Part shown: piece by piece, positions 22,867-32,383 of the stretch | How positions within the stretch are numbered: position 1 is the first letter of the stretch | How the letters are laid out: every line of letters begins with the position of its first letter | Translations under genes and position numbers: made by a program | NCBI GenBank assembly: GCA_951394405.1 | Contig: OX596336.1 | Span: forward strand, 806,001 to 870,000 | Length of the DNA: 64,000 nt | Direction of reading: 5' to 3' | DNA from: Coprinellus micaceus | Taxonomy: Eukaryota > Basidiomycota > Agaricomycetes > Agaricales > Psathyrellaceae | The notes under the pieces: generated by a model | What the model saw: only the letters and a program-made list of their open reading frames with translations | Databases searched by the model: none | Told to the model about the DNA's origin: nothing

Positions 22867-23425
22867 AATGTAATGTCTCTGTATCTACTCGAGTCCAAGA
22901 GCAAGTCGATGATGTTCAACGGCAGGTTTGGGTAAAGGTTTAGTAAATATATTGGTGATCATATCGGTAGTAGATAAAAAGTGAGCAGTAATGTCGCCTC
23001 GCTTGATAGCATCCCGGATCCAATGCATCTTTATATCAATGTGCTTCATTCGGCTGTGGAGCTCTGGATTCCGGAGAACCTTGAGTGCGGATTGGTTGTC
23101 GACCATGAGTGGTGAGGGAGTAGAGACGTCGTGACCAAGTTCCTTCAGGAGTGTGCACATCCAGATGATGTCCCTTCCAGCGCTCGACGCAGAGATGTAC
23201 TCTGCCTCTGTTGAGGAGTCTGCCCCCGTCAATTGCTTCTTTGCCGACCAACTAACGGCTCCCAATCCCATTTTAATGACAAATCCAGATGTGGATCGTC
23301 GCATGTCAAGGCACCCAGCATGATCTGTGTTGCTGTATGTTTGGAAGAGTTCTGAAGACATCTTGCTACCATTGTTACAATAGGTGAGCTTCAGATCTTT
23401 GGTTCCCTTGAGGTAACGGAATAGG

Positions 23426-24488
23426 GGTTTTTTTTTTTTTTTTTTTTTTTGAATTCAGTTTTTACGAAGTTTAGGGCCCCCTGCCGTTAGACAGAGAACC
23501 CCTATCACCCACGCTCTTGTGAGGCGGGAAACCACTAATGTGGCACTCCGGAATCAACTTAGATTCACACCTGACTGATTACATCAAGTGAACCGACAGA
23601 GAATTTAGTGCCCTTGAGTCGGTATGCAGGAGACTGTCCTGATCTGCTACGGCCCGCGCTTCACCAGGGAGTTCGTATAGAGCCCCAGCTATTAGAGTTC
23701 CCGTTCCCAGGCAGATGGTTCACTGATGCCAACCGGCGCGGATCCCCATCTGTCCCAGGTCTCTGCCTCGCCTGCAGCCAACCGGGTATGCATTCCCGAG
23801 GTTTTACCCTGGGCCCGGAGTTATTTCGTCTGAGTCTGACCACACACCAACCGTTCAAACAGGCCCGTGGGAACGGTTAACCACCTGAGTGCTTGGGCAG
23901 GGAGTTAGAACCCCGCTTACTGGGCCAGGTGCCGTGCCTGGATGCCCGAAGCCATCCTTTGCCACATCATTCCCACAACTACTACTGCCGACTAACGACT
24001 CCTACTAACACCGGTTTATGCCATTGCCCAATGGACCGGGTCTTTGGAGTGGAGGGTGGCGTGGGCCCGGAGGCCGTTCCACTTGTTATATATATATCCC
24101 TCGCTTCCCAACCCCTGTGCTTTTGCTCCCATATTGGGTACAACAGATAAGGTTTCACCCTTCTTCTGCCAGATTGGGGTAGTGCAGCTGGTCCCCTAGG
24201 CCATCCCTTCCCGGACCGAGTGGGCTTGCCCATGGCCTCAGTTGTCTGGTTGGTGCGAGTTCGAACACGACTCTAGACCATGCCAGATCATCCCAGCCGC
24301 ATGCCTGGGAATGGTTTACCCTACCCAGTCATCCGAGCATGTGACAGTATCCACTGTCGGTCACACGCCTAACCTAGCTTTATGGTACCAGGGGATGAGT
24401 AGGGATCAAACCCACAACCTTCTGGTGACTTGCATAGCCACCTCTCCTGGTCTTTAGTGGCCCACACCACTGGGGTAAAGGGGCCCCT
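23426..24488 (-). mobile_element. SINE-like retroposon with poly(A) tail
   Basis: 1063 bp inserted in the copia pol gene. It ends at the left in a T-run of 23 (23428-23450), i.e. a poly(A) tail on the minus strand. It is flanked by a 14-bp target duplication with one mismatch (GGTAACGGAATAGG at 23412-23425, GGTAACAGAATAGG at 24489-24502). Both are hallmarks of LINE-machinery retroposition. Near the 5' end (minus strand, about 24460-24385) a tRNA-like head is visible, with GGTGGCTATGCAAG followed by GGTTTGATCCC, a good RNA polymerase III B-box. Another B-box-like GTTCGAACTC lies near 24255. No long conserved protein is encoded, so it is a long, possibly composite SINE. Confidence 0.75.
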
Positions 24489-27400
24489 GGTAACAGAATA
24501 GGTGTTTGACTGCTTTCCAATGCATAGGTCCGGGGTTGGAGTTGTATTGGGCTAGTTTGGCAACAGCATAGGCAATGTCAGGGCGTGTCGCAATCATAAG
24601 GTATATCAGGGCGCCGATGGCATTCATGTATGGGACGTTCTTCATCATCTCGTCGTCAGCCTTGTTTGGAATGTACTTGGTGAGAGTAGCACCGCTTCCT
24701 GGATCCATTGGAGTTCCTACTGGGTAGCAGTCCTCCATCTTGAATCGTGCAAGCATGTCGAGGATGTATTGAGTCTGGGATAGGCGCATGACTCGGTTCT
24801 CGTGGTCATAGTCAACCTTGATTCCAAGCAGGTACAAGGTGGGTCCAAGATCCTTGATCTTGAAGACCTTGGCAAGGGAGTCCTTCAGCCATTGGATCTT
24901 CTCCTGGCTTTTCGAGGTTATGGTGATGTTGTCAACAAAGACTGGTACAACAATGCAGGTCCCATCCATCTCCCAGACATAGATAGCTGGGTCAGATTTT
25001 ATTTGGGTGAATCCGATCACTTCAAGCTCTGATGCTAGCTTTTGGTACCATAGTTGTCCACTCTGTTTCAAACCATATAAACCTTTCTTCAGCCGGCAAA
25101 CCCATCTCCGTCCCTTTGAGTCTGGATTCTTGATCTCAAACCCTGGCGCTTGCTCCATGTAGACTTTGTATTGCTCCTCAATTGTTCCATTGAGGTAGGC
25201 ATTGTCGACATCAATGGTCTCAATGAAGTGTCCTTCCATGGCGGCTTGGGCGAAGATCGTGCGGATTGATGTGAGACGAGATGCAGGTGCCCATGTCTGA
25301 TTGTAGTCTACTCCAGGCATTTGGGAGTATCCCTTGGCGACAAGTTGAGCCTTGTAGCAGTCGATTGTGCCATCTGCCTTTTGTTTGATGAGGAAGACCC
25401 ATCGTGATCCGACAACCTTTCGTCCCTCTGGTAGTTTGACCAGTTCCCAAGTGCAATAGGTGGTTAGGGCGTCAATCTCAACCTGTGCTGCGGTCTGCCA
25501 GTGTTCGCCATCTGGTCCTGCGAAGGCTTCCCAGTGTGTCCAAGGCGCATCTCCTGGACGGTGTGTAGCTGCTCCTAGTGCTTTGTCCTGTGCCATGTAG
25601 AATGCCATTTCCATGCCTTGGTCGAGAGTCAGGGTCTCTTCCAGGGGGACATGGTATAGACTGATGAGAGAATCAAGTATACTGGTGGCACGTAGTGCAT
25701 CTTCCATGTCTACAGGTTTGTCGTCAAGGTCAAAGTCCCCAGCTGCAAGCGGTTGTACAGGTTCGTCGTCTTCATCATCATCTTCATCCTCATCCTCATC
25801 ATCCTCATCCTCATCATCTGTTTTGGGTAGCTGATTGTTTCTCTGTGCACCCCCTCAATCTGCTACCTGTTCACCCCCTTCATGCCTGGCTACTGGAATT
25901 GTACCACATCTCACTTTTCCACTCGTGAGTTGGTAGTCCTTGACGGCCGTTGCCGTTTTCTGTATGGGCCGGGAGCTTTGTGCTACTAGCGGTGGAGCTT
26001 TCGGAACTTTCGCCTTGCGAGGGATTGATTCGCGAGGGGGAGGGGGAGGTGGCCGGGTGCGTTTCTGGGCAGGTGCTGGAGGTGTGACCAGTGCTGGAGG
26101 AGGTAGTTCTGGGAACGTGGGTCCATCCTCAGCTGGTGCAGGGAGCCCTGGGAACAAGGCAGGTATTGGTAGCAGCTGTTTCATTGAGGGAGTAGATGAG
26201 GGATCCCTTTTCGTAGGAGTAGGTGGAATTAATGGATGGACAGACGGTTGCTGTGTGGCTGGCGTCTTAGGCTCAGTCTTAGGAGGTCGCTCGGGAGTCC
26301 GAGGTGCTGCTTGGTCTCCATCGTCATCATTGTCGCTCTCGTCTGATCCATCGTCTGGGTGGTCATGGGGAGGCGGTGGTGGCGCGATAGGAGCATGAAG
26401 TGGTGCAAGAGGTGGATTCTCCGGTTCGAGCTCGGCGTCTGGCCAGATGTCCCTAATGCCTATAGGCGTGTATGCCTGTTCATTCCCTACGGTCGAGAGA
26501 CCAGGGAAGGTGCTTTCAGCGAAGATAACATCCCAGGATATGGTGATCTTCTTTGTCACTGGATTGTAGCATTTCCAGCCTTTGTAGCCTGGTTCAAAGC
26601 CAATAAAGACGCAAGGCTCCATGTGTGACTGGAGGTTCTTGTGGTCCTTGTGCAATACATGGACGTATACGTGGCAGCCAAATACTCGGTGCATGGACAG
26701 ATCGGGCTTTGCTTTATGCCAGACTTCATAGGAGGTAGTATTCGATAATGTAGAGGATGGGGTTGCATTCAGGATGTCTGTGTAATAGAGTACAGCTGCA
26801 CCCCAGAACATCATGGGAAGGCGTGCTTGGTTGAGCATGGCAATGACCCCTTCAGTTAGTGTGTGATTGAGTCGTTTGCTGACACCATTCTGTTGAGGTG
26901 TGGCTTTAACTGTGTTGCCATGCGATGCCAAGTCCCTTGCACCATTGAATGAAGTCGTTCCCCATGCATTCCCCCCCTTTATCATTACAAAGTTCCTTGA
27001 CCTTTGTGCCAAGCTTTCGCTCACTCTTGGCAACAAAGTCTTTGAAGGCTTGGAATGTGTCACTCTTGTGTTTCAGGAGGGCGACCTCCTTGAACCGTGA
27101 GTGGTCATCAATGAATGTGATCCAGTATCGATAGCCGATTGGTGTCTGTACAGCGAGGGGTCCATGGAGGTCCGAGTGAATCCGTCCAAGGAGCTCTGTT
27201 GGGTGATTCGCTGATAGCTTTGGGAATGGATCCCGATGTTGCTTCCCTGAAATGCAGTGTTCACAGGTGTTGTTAAGTTCCGTGCCCTCCTTCACCAGGA
27301 TGCCAGTGGCCAAGTCTTGGCGCATAAGCATCTCCAGATGATCCTTCCCAATGTGCCCTAACCTCTGATGTAATAGTTCCTTCTCGATCTTGGAGATGTA

Positions 27401-27592
27401 GGCTGCCTCTGTTTCCGTGTTTTTGAGCATTGTCCCATTGAGAGAGCCAACAGTCCCATCGATGGTAGCTGTTAGGAGTAGCTTGCCATTCTTGAAGAAG
27501 TCAAGCAAGTCTCCTTCAATTACGACATGCATTTTGCTCTTCTTAACAACGGAGAGGATCGAGAATAGGTTATTGTGAAGTGCAGGAACATA

Positions 27593-27846
27593 TCACAACG
27601 CCAGCGATACCATGTTTACACAGGAAACACTGTGGAAACATGCTCGAAAGGCGGACCATATTTCCTTTGTGAATCCTGGGGAAACATGGCAAAGGCATGC
27701 AGCAGGCCATTCCTTTGTTCTGCCACCAAAGCATGGCCTGAATGCTTTGACCACGTTTCCGGAGGAGACACACAGGAAACATCTGAAGCATTTCCAGCAT
27801 GTTTCCAGCATGTTTCCTCTGGAAACCTGGTAACCATGGTCCTGTG
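27593..27846. mobile_element. Small MITE inserted at TA (Tc1/mariner-like)
   Basis: 254 bp breaking the copia protein between DVLY and VPALHNN. The target TA is duplicated (27591-27592 and 27847-27848), and removing the insert and one TA restores the frame DVLYVPALHNN exactly. The ends are imperfect inverted repeats of about 19 bp (TCACAACGCCAGCGATACCA on the left; CACAGGACCATGGTTACCA on the minus strand at the right). The body is full of GGAAACATG/CATGTTTCC words. TA duplication is typical of Tc1/mariner-class MITEs. Confidence 0.8.
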
Positions 27847-28088
27847 TATAGTACATCGTTGAATATCACAGTCTGACCAACTTTTCCGTGCATACGAGGC
27901 GTGAAACATACTTCCCCCTTTCCTGTAGCCCAGACGATCTCATCCATGTTACGGATCCACTTGCAATTGGGTGTCATATGTGAGGTCGCACCTGAGTCTG
28001 GGTTCCAAGAAGTATTAGAAGGGGTGTTACAAGCTCGATGGATAAGGGGACTTGCAATGTGGGCAACACTGGCCATCATGACACTCTC

Positions 28089-29027
28089 CTAAGCAGTAGC
28101 AGCTGTGGTAGGTGTCTCAGCGGTCTTGGCCTTCTGGGAGTTCTGGACGTGGCAGTCCTTGTCCTCATGCGTGTTCTGCCAACTGTGGACCTTGCACTTG
28201 TACTTCGCCTTCTTCTTTGGGGCAGCTGGAGCTACCTGAAGAGTGGCAGATGTCCCCTCAGCAAGCTGAGTGTTGCGAGTGAGGGAGTCGGCCTTGCGAA
28301 GGTGATCGAGGACTTCAAGGGGATTGTCGTCCCCAGTGGAGATGTGGTTGAGCGTATTGCAGAGGATGGCGTCATCCTTGCCAAGACCAACGGGGATCCT
28401 GCTGATTGCAAGATCATGCGCGAGATGAGCAGCTGTGTATCCTTCCTCAAAAGCAGAGGGCATAAGCAGTTCATATGCTGCCCGACTGGTGAAAGATTGA
28501 ATCGTTGTTGTTGCTCTGTCGGATGTTGTTTGGGAGGAGGTGGTGACGGTCTGTGTCATCTCTGCAAGGTATTCTGCTCCTTGCAGGAGGAGCGTGGTGA
28601 GACATGAGGTGTGTGCCATGCAACGCAATCCGAAGTCGGAGTAGGTCTCCTTCTCAAAGCCCAAGGACCTCATCCAAAGTGCCATCATCTCCTGAAGGAC
28701 ACTGATGCGAGAGCCAGAAGTCTTGGGCTGGTAGGTTTCCAAGAGCTTCCCCCAGATAGCGGCAATGTCGGTGACTTGGATGCCAGAGAGGATGGTCTTA
28801 AGTTGGAAGTGGTCGAGAGCAGACCAGACGTAGCCGATGAGCTTGGAGCGGTGACTGGTGTAGTCAGACTTGACCTTGTTGTCGGCATTGCTCCCAGGTT
28901 TTTTCTCCTCACCAGTGAGGATGCCATAGGCGTTGAGGTCGAAGGCCTTGTTCTCAACAGAGAACTTCCACTGCTACATAGTGTAGGCTGTGAGCATGAT
29001 GGGTGAGGCTGTAGTGGTAGAGTCCAT
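28089..29027 (-). pseudogene. copia gag (broken)
   Basis: Begins MDSTTTASPIMLTAYTM at 29027, then TAG (28976-28974) exactly where tryptophan is expected before QWKFSVENKAF, a copia-type gag N-terminus (TGG to TAG is a G-to-A change). It continues through KLIGYVWSALDHFQLKTIL and LGKDDAILCNTLNH to a degenerate zinc knuckle (CKVHSW..HEDKDCHV). The frame ends in TAG at 28091-28089, and pol follows in the same frame four codons later (ESVMM). That TAG could be a decayed CAG in a gag-pol fusion or a read-through site. Confidence 0.8.
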
Positions 29028-29466
29028 GATGGTAGGTGATGAAGAATGGGAGAGGATAAAAATGATAGGTACAAAACAATAAGGGATAGGTGATAGGTAA
29101 AGTGCCTGTGATTTTGTAGATAAAATGGACCAATACATAGATATCCTAAAAAGGAGTTGAAGTTTTACACTAAGATCTGCAGAGGGAACCGCACTGTCAC
29201 TTTGAGTACCAGGTACTGAAAGTGTTTGGATGGAGGGAGCACTACTGTTGCATCGTTTGCCCAGTCCAACCAAATCAGGCCTCTCAAAGAAGGATCGCTA
29301 CTCTAATTCCGCAGACGGTGAGTGTCTGTGGACTTCCTGATAGCTTCTTTCCCATAGTGGGAACACTTGCTGTGGGGTAGAAGGTGGTAATGGGAGTTGA
29401 TACGTACTCCTGAGTATCAGGAGGGGTAGTGGAATGTAAGTAGCGAAACGTAAATAGCGAAAGTGA

Positions 29467-29580
29467 AGATAGTGAAAATGTGAAGGGAGATAGGCTTCAG
29501 GTGGAGATAGTGAAAATGTGAAGGGAGATAGGCTTCAGGTGGAGATAGTGAAAATGTGAAGGGAGATAGGCTTCAGGTGG
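29467..29580. repeat. 38-bp tandem repeat, three copies
   Basis: Three identical copies (29467-29504, 29505-29542, 29543-29580) starting AGATAGTGAAAATGTGAAGG, in the copia leader between the 5' LTR and gag. Confidence 0.9.
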
Positions 29581-29643
29581 AGATATCACACAAGAAGAGG
29601 CTGTAGGCTATGGGCGATCGAGGGGCAGTGGAGCAGTTACCGC

Positions 29644-30144
29644 TAAGGCTGAGCACGGGTCATGCATACCTGTGGGTACTCGTGGGTAGATCCGTGGGAA
29701 AACCCGCTGTGACCCGGATCTGTGAGTCCGGGTACCCATGGGAACAAAACCCGTGGGGATCTGGGTCTGGGTTTTGGATTTTTGTTGACCCACAGGTCAA
29801 AGGGCTAAAATGCAAGGATTTAATAAATATTGTATGCTACAGTTCTAATTTGCACTTTGCATGATAGATTGTGGGTGTAACAGCTGTTTTCTGGTAACAA
29901 GCAGCATCCCATGCATTTTGGTAGCTAAAATGGCTGGTACTTGGGTAAGGATGACATGGATATCTAACACAAACCCATGGGTACCCGTGTGTAGATCCGT
30001 GGGAAAACCCGCACTGACCTGGATCCATGAGTCCAGGTAACCTGTGGGACAATACCTCTGAGGATCCAGGTCTCAACATTTTGGCTGCAGGTACCTGCAG
30101 TGCAGATCTGGGTCGACCCGTGGGTCAACTTGTGCTCAGCCTTA
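29644..30144. mobile_element. hAT-type MITE in the copia leader
   Basis: 501 bp with perfect 13-bp inverted tips TAAGGCTGAGCAC / GTGCTCAGCCTTA and a perfect 8-bp target duplication GTTACCGC (29636-29643 and 30145-30152). The interior is made of variants of GGGTACCCGTGGG and GTGGGTAGATCCGTGGG on both halves, partly as inverted repeats. The 8-bp duplication points to hAT transposition. No coding capacity. Confidence 0.88.
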
Positions 30145-30188
30145 GTTACCGCGGTGTCTGATAATGGATGGGATGATCAGAGGAGCCT

Positions 30189-30201
30189 GGGGCTCATAAC
30201 T
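30189..30201 (-). promoter_or_regulatory. Candidate primer-binding site
   Basis: On the minus strand AGTTATGAGCCCC abuts the 5' LTR end. The position is right for a PBS, and GTTATGAGCCC resembles primer sites derived from initiator-Met tRNA in some copia elements. Not checked against the host tRNA. Confidence 0.4.
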
Positions 30202-30558
30202 TGTAGAACAATGCAAGTATGACCCACTGTAAGTGGGGAGAGTTCGATGTTAGATTGAAAGTAAGTAGGGTATACAAGATATGCACCTGTAAGTGGGGAG
30301 AGTTCGATGGGGACTCACCCACTTACAGTGTGGACTATATACTGTGGAGAACAATAGATAACCTATATGCAGAACAATAGGAAAGAACAATAGTAGTGAA
30401 TGGAGATAAGGTGGAGATAAGAGAACAATAAGTGCGAGTATAATGGAATAATACAAGACGGTTGTTGTTCTCTGTAGAACAATAGAAGATAAGTAAAACA
30501 TTCAAAATAGGGATATTCTTTGTAGAGATAGAGTTGACATGAGCATTGTCTTCCAACA
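30202..30558 (-). repeat. 5' LTR of the copia element
   Basis: 357 bp, partner of 22473-22857, beginning TGTAGAACAATGC and ending TCTTCCAACA. It lacks a 28-bp segment present in the other LTR, a deletion between GAACAATAG direct repeats. Confidence 0.85.
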
Positions 30559-30744
30559 TTAATGTCAATTTGCATTGTAATATATCCGCAGCAGTAAACC
30601 TTGCTCCTGTATACAAATAGTCTCCTGGGCTGTGAAGTAAGACGCTCACTTCCATTGACTCAGTCAAGTTGCTGTTTTTTTTTCTTCTTCCTTTCTTGCC
30701 CCACCAGCCACTCACCACATTTCCTCCCCCAACTACAGAAACAA

Positions 30745-31052
30745 TGGTCGTGTTCTCCAACGAGATTTACGAAGAGATCTTCCACCAGTTTGTCACTGAC
30801 ACATCTCTAGGAGATGCTCTCAACGAAAGGGTATCTCCATTCCATGAATTCTTACCCAAATATCTGCAGGCCAGATCAGTCCTGGCGACGACCTGCACTC
30901 TTGTGTGCTTGAATTTCTACGACATTGTCATACCCATCATGTGGAGCTACTTTGTCGTTCGTACAAACGAGGACCTTGACATTCTACTTTGTTTATCCGT
31001 CAGTGGTGTGTGTCGAACGACCTGCATGCCGATTGTCGATTACGTCCGCTGA
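30745..31052 (+). pseudogene. F-box-like protein, N-terminal fragment
   Basis: ATG 30745 opens MVVFSNEIYEEIFHQFVTD, and later ATTCTLVCLNFYDIVIPIMW matches the pattern of agaricomycete F-box-like N-termini (helix, then Leu-rich, then a conserved Trp). Such proteins recruit substrates to SCF ubiquitin ligases. The frame stops at 31052 after about 100 residues and no LRR part follows, so this is a fragment or a gene whose later exons are lost. It begins only 187 bp from the copia LTR. Confidence 0.55.
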
Positions 31053-32383
31053 TATGCCTGGTTCCAGGCTACCCATACAAAAACACGAATTATACCCAAT
31101 TGTCATCGTATTCGCATTCCTAACTTGCGATCGTGAACGACTGAGGGACAACAAGAGCTGTGAGACACCCCACTTGACAGCTGTGCTAAGGAGAACCCCA
31201 GAATGAGGAGATCGAGCATGGGCGCTTAGCAGATTAGATTTGTGATCTTATCGCACCCGAATACGAGATGCTGAGAACTGAGAACAGAAGGGAAGCGACT
31301 TGTCCGCCTGGCATGCGAGAGTCATGATCCCACACATACCAAACTGGGCATGCCCAGGCATGGGACCAATGCTAAATCCACAGAGACGCGTAGAGATCGA
31401 AAAGACGTGTAGATATCGCAACGAGTAAAGATCATCGAGAGACGTACGAGCCATACACAAGTGAGTGTGCATAGGGGATATCTATTGTCACTGACGTGAC
31501 TCACGAACGGTCGACACGGCAGGGTCATGGATAGGGGTGGTTGGAGAAACCTCGCACACGGATAGCCTCATGATCACAGGTACCACCGGTCACCACCAGC
31601 TAGCCGAGTAATGATCGGAAGTCGCATGGTTGATAAGCGCCTGCACACAGACACAGGGGTCTTGATCACGAACGTGAATACTGCAGGAGTGTAGGCCTGG
31701 AGATAGGCGGTGTGCCAAGGGGGACCCTTGTGCGTCCCACTCACAGCTTCAACGCCGAGGCTAATAATAGCCACCCCAACGTGTGCTAGTTTCTCTGTTT
31801 TCTCTTTTCTCTCCATTTCTATCTTTTATCCACATGTTTATGCTTATCTTGTTATGTTCCTGGTCTCGATCTTGATTTCTCTTTGTTTATATGTTCACTC
31901 TTTCTTATCTACGCACAGCCACAAAAACCTGTATACAACCTAGTGATCCATAGACGCAAAATACCATAGCGGCCCTAGTGCAGATTTGTTTGTTTTGGTT
32001 CGAGTGCGCACAACTGTGATTCGGCGACTCCTAGTGAAATTGGACATTACTGTTTGCCTGCCTATCTTAGCGAAATCGTGATCAAGCTGTGCTCAGAGTT
32101 GTGAATAAAGTGTGTCAGACTGTCCAAAGAAAGATTGTGTGTGCTATCTCGCATTTTGTGAGATCTTGAAGTCCTTGATGTGTGGCCTAAAACGGAAGGA
32201 GGCACGCCTTTAGGGTTAGGGTATCGTCTATGGATCAGCAGAGTCGGGCGATGAAGCTCGTTACCTTTCTCCTTCACCGCCCGACAACGTGTATAGCGTC
32301 GTCGTGTGCACATTCCCTCCTCTTGCCTACACTTTCATCTTATTTTCATCCTACTCTCGTCTACGGAACACAAGTAAATCACC
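31053..32383. other. Spacer and presumed 5' region of the DIRS-like element
   Basis: No gene recognised. A perfect 13-bp inverted pair, TGATCCATAGACG (31944-31956) and CGTCTATGGATCA (32225-32237), encloses 268 bp. This could be a terminal or internal repeat of the retroelement starting nearby or a small MITE. The left terminus of the DIRS-like element could not be fixed. Confidence 0.4.

Larger units (their letters stand above)
22885..28079 (-). pseudogene. copia pol: protease, integrase, RT, RNase H (broken)
   Basis: Protease motif WNPDSGATSHMTP (about 28010). Integrase: zinc-binding HQRLGHIGKDHL..CEHCISGKQHR (27370-27230), DDE core with IHSDLHGPL, TFIDDHSR and CNDKGGE (27160-26970), then TPQQNGVSKRLNHT. 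A frame shift falls near 26910. Next come an acidic linker encoded by GAT/GAG repeats (25755-25830) and RT (25500-24600; WKLVKLPEGRK-type opening, YLNGTIEEQ, GLKQSGQLWYQKL). The RNase H part is at 23361-22885 (TDHAGCLDMRRSTSG, SSTEAEYIS, KHIDIKMHWIRD). Lesions: MITE at 27593-27846 after DVLY, frameshift, TGA at 25857-25855, and a retroposon at 23426-24488 between RT and RNase H. The catalytic YVDD box reads FVDN (24939-24928), so the second Asp is lost. Confidence 0.9.
22473..30558 (-). mobile_element. Ty1/copia LTR retrotransposon with three nested insertions
   Basis: Bounded by LTRs 22473-22857 and 30202-30558 and read on the minus strand: gag, protease, integrase, RT, RNase H, the order that defines Ty1/copia (Pseudoviridae-type) elements. 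The span is about 8.1 kb, but removing a 1.06 kb retroposon, a 254-bp MITE, a 501-bp hAT-like MITE and their target duplications leaves about 6.2 kb, a normal copia length. The polyprotein carries stops, a frameshift and an altered RT active site, so the copy is dead. No clear 5-bp target duplication is visible outside the LTRs, which suggests an old or rearranged copy. Confidence 0.9.

Noticed and set aside
25940..26398. Gly/Ser-rich plus-strand frame
   Set aside because: It is antisense to the Pro-rich linker of the copia polyprotein.
29467..29580. CRISPR-like repeat
   Set aside because: The three 38-bp copies are directly adjacent without spacers, in a eukaryotic retroelement leader.
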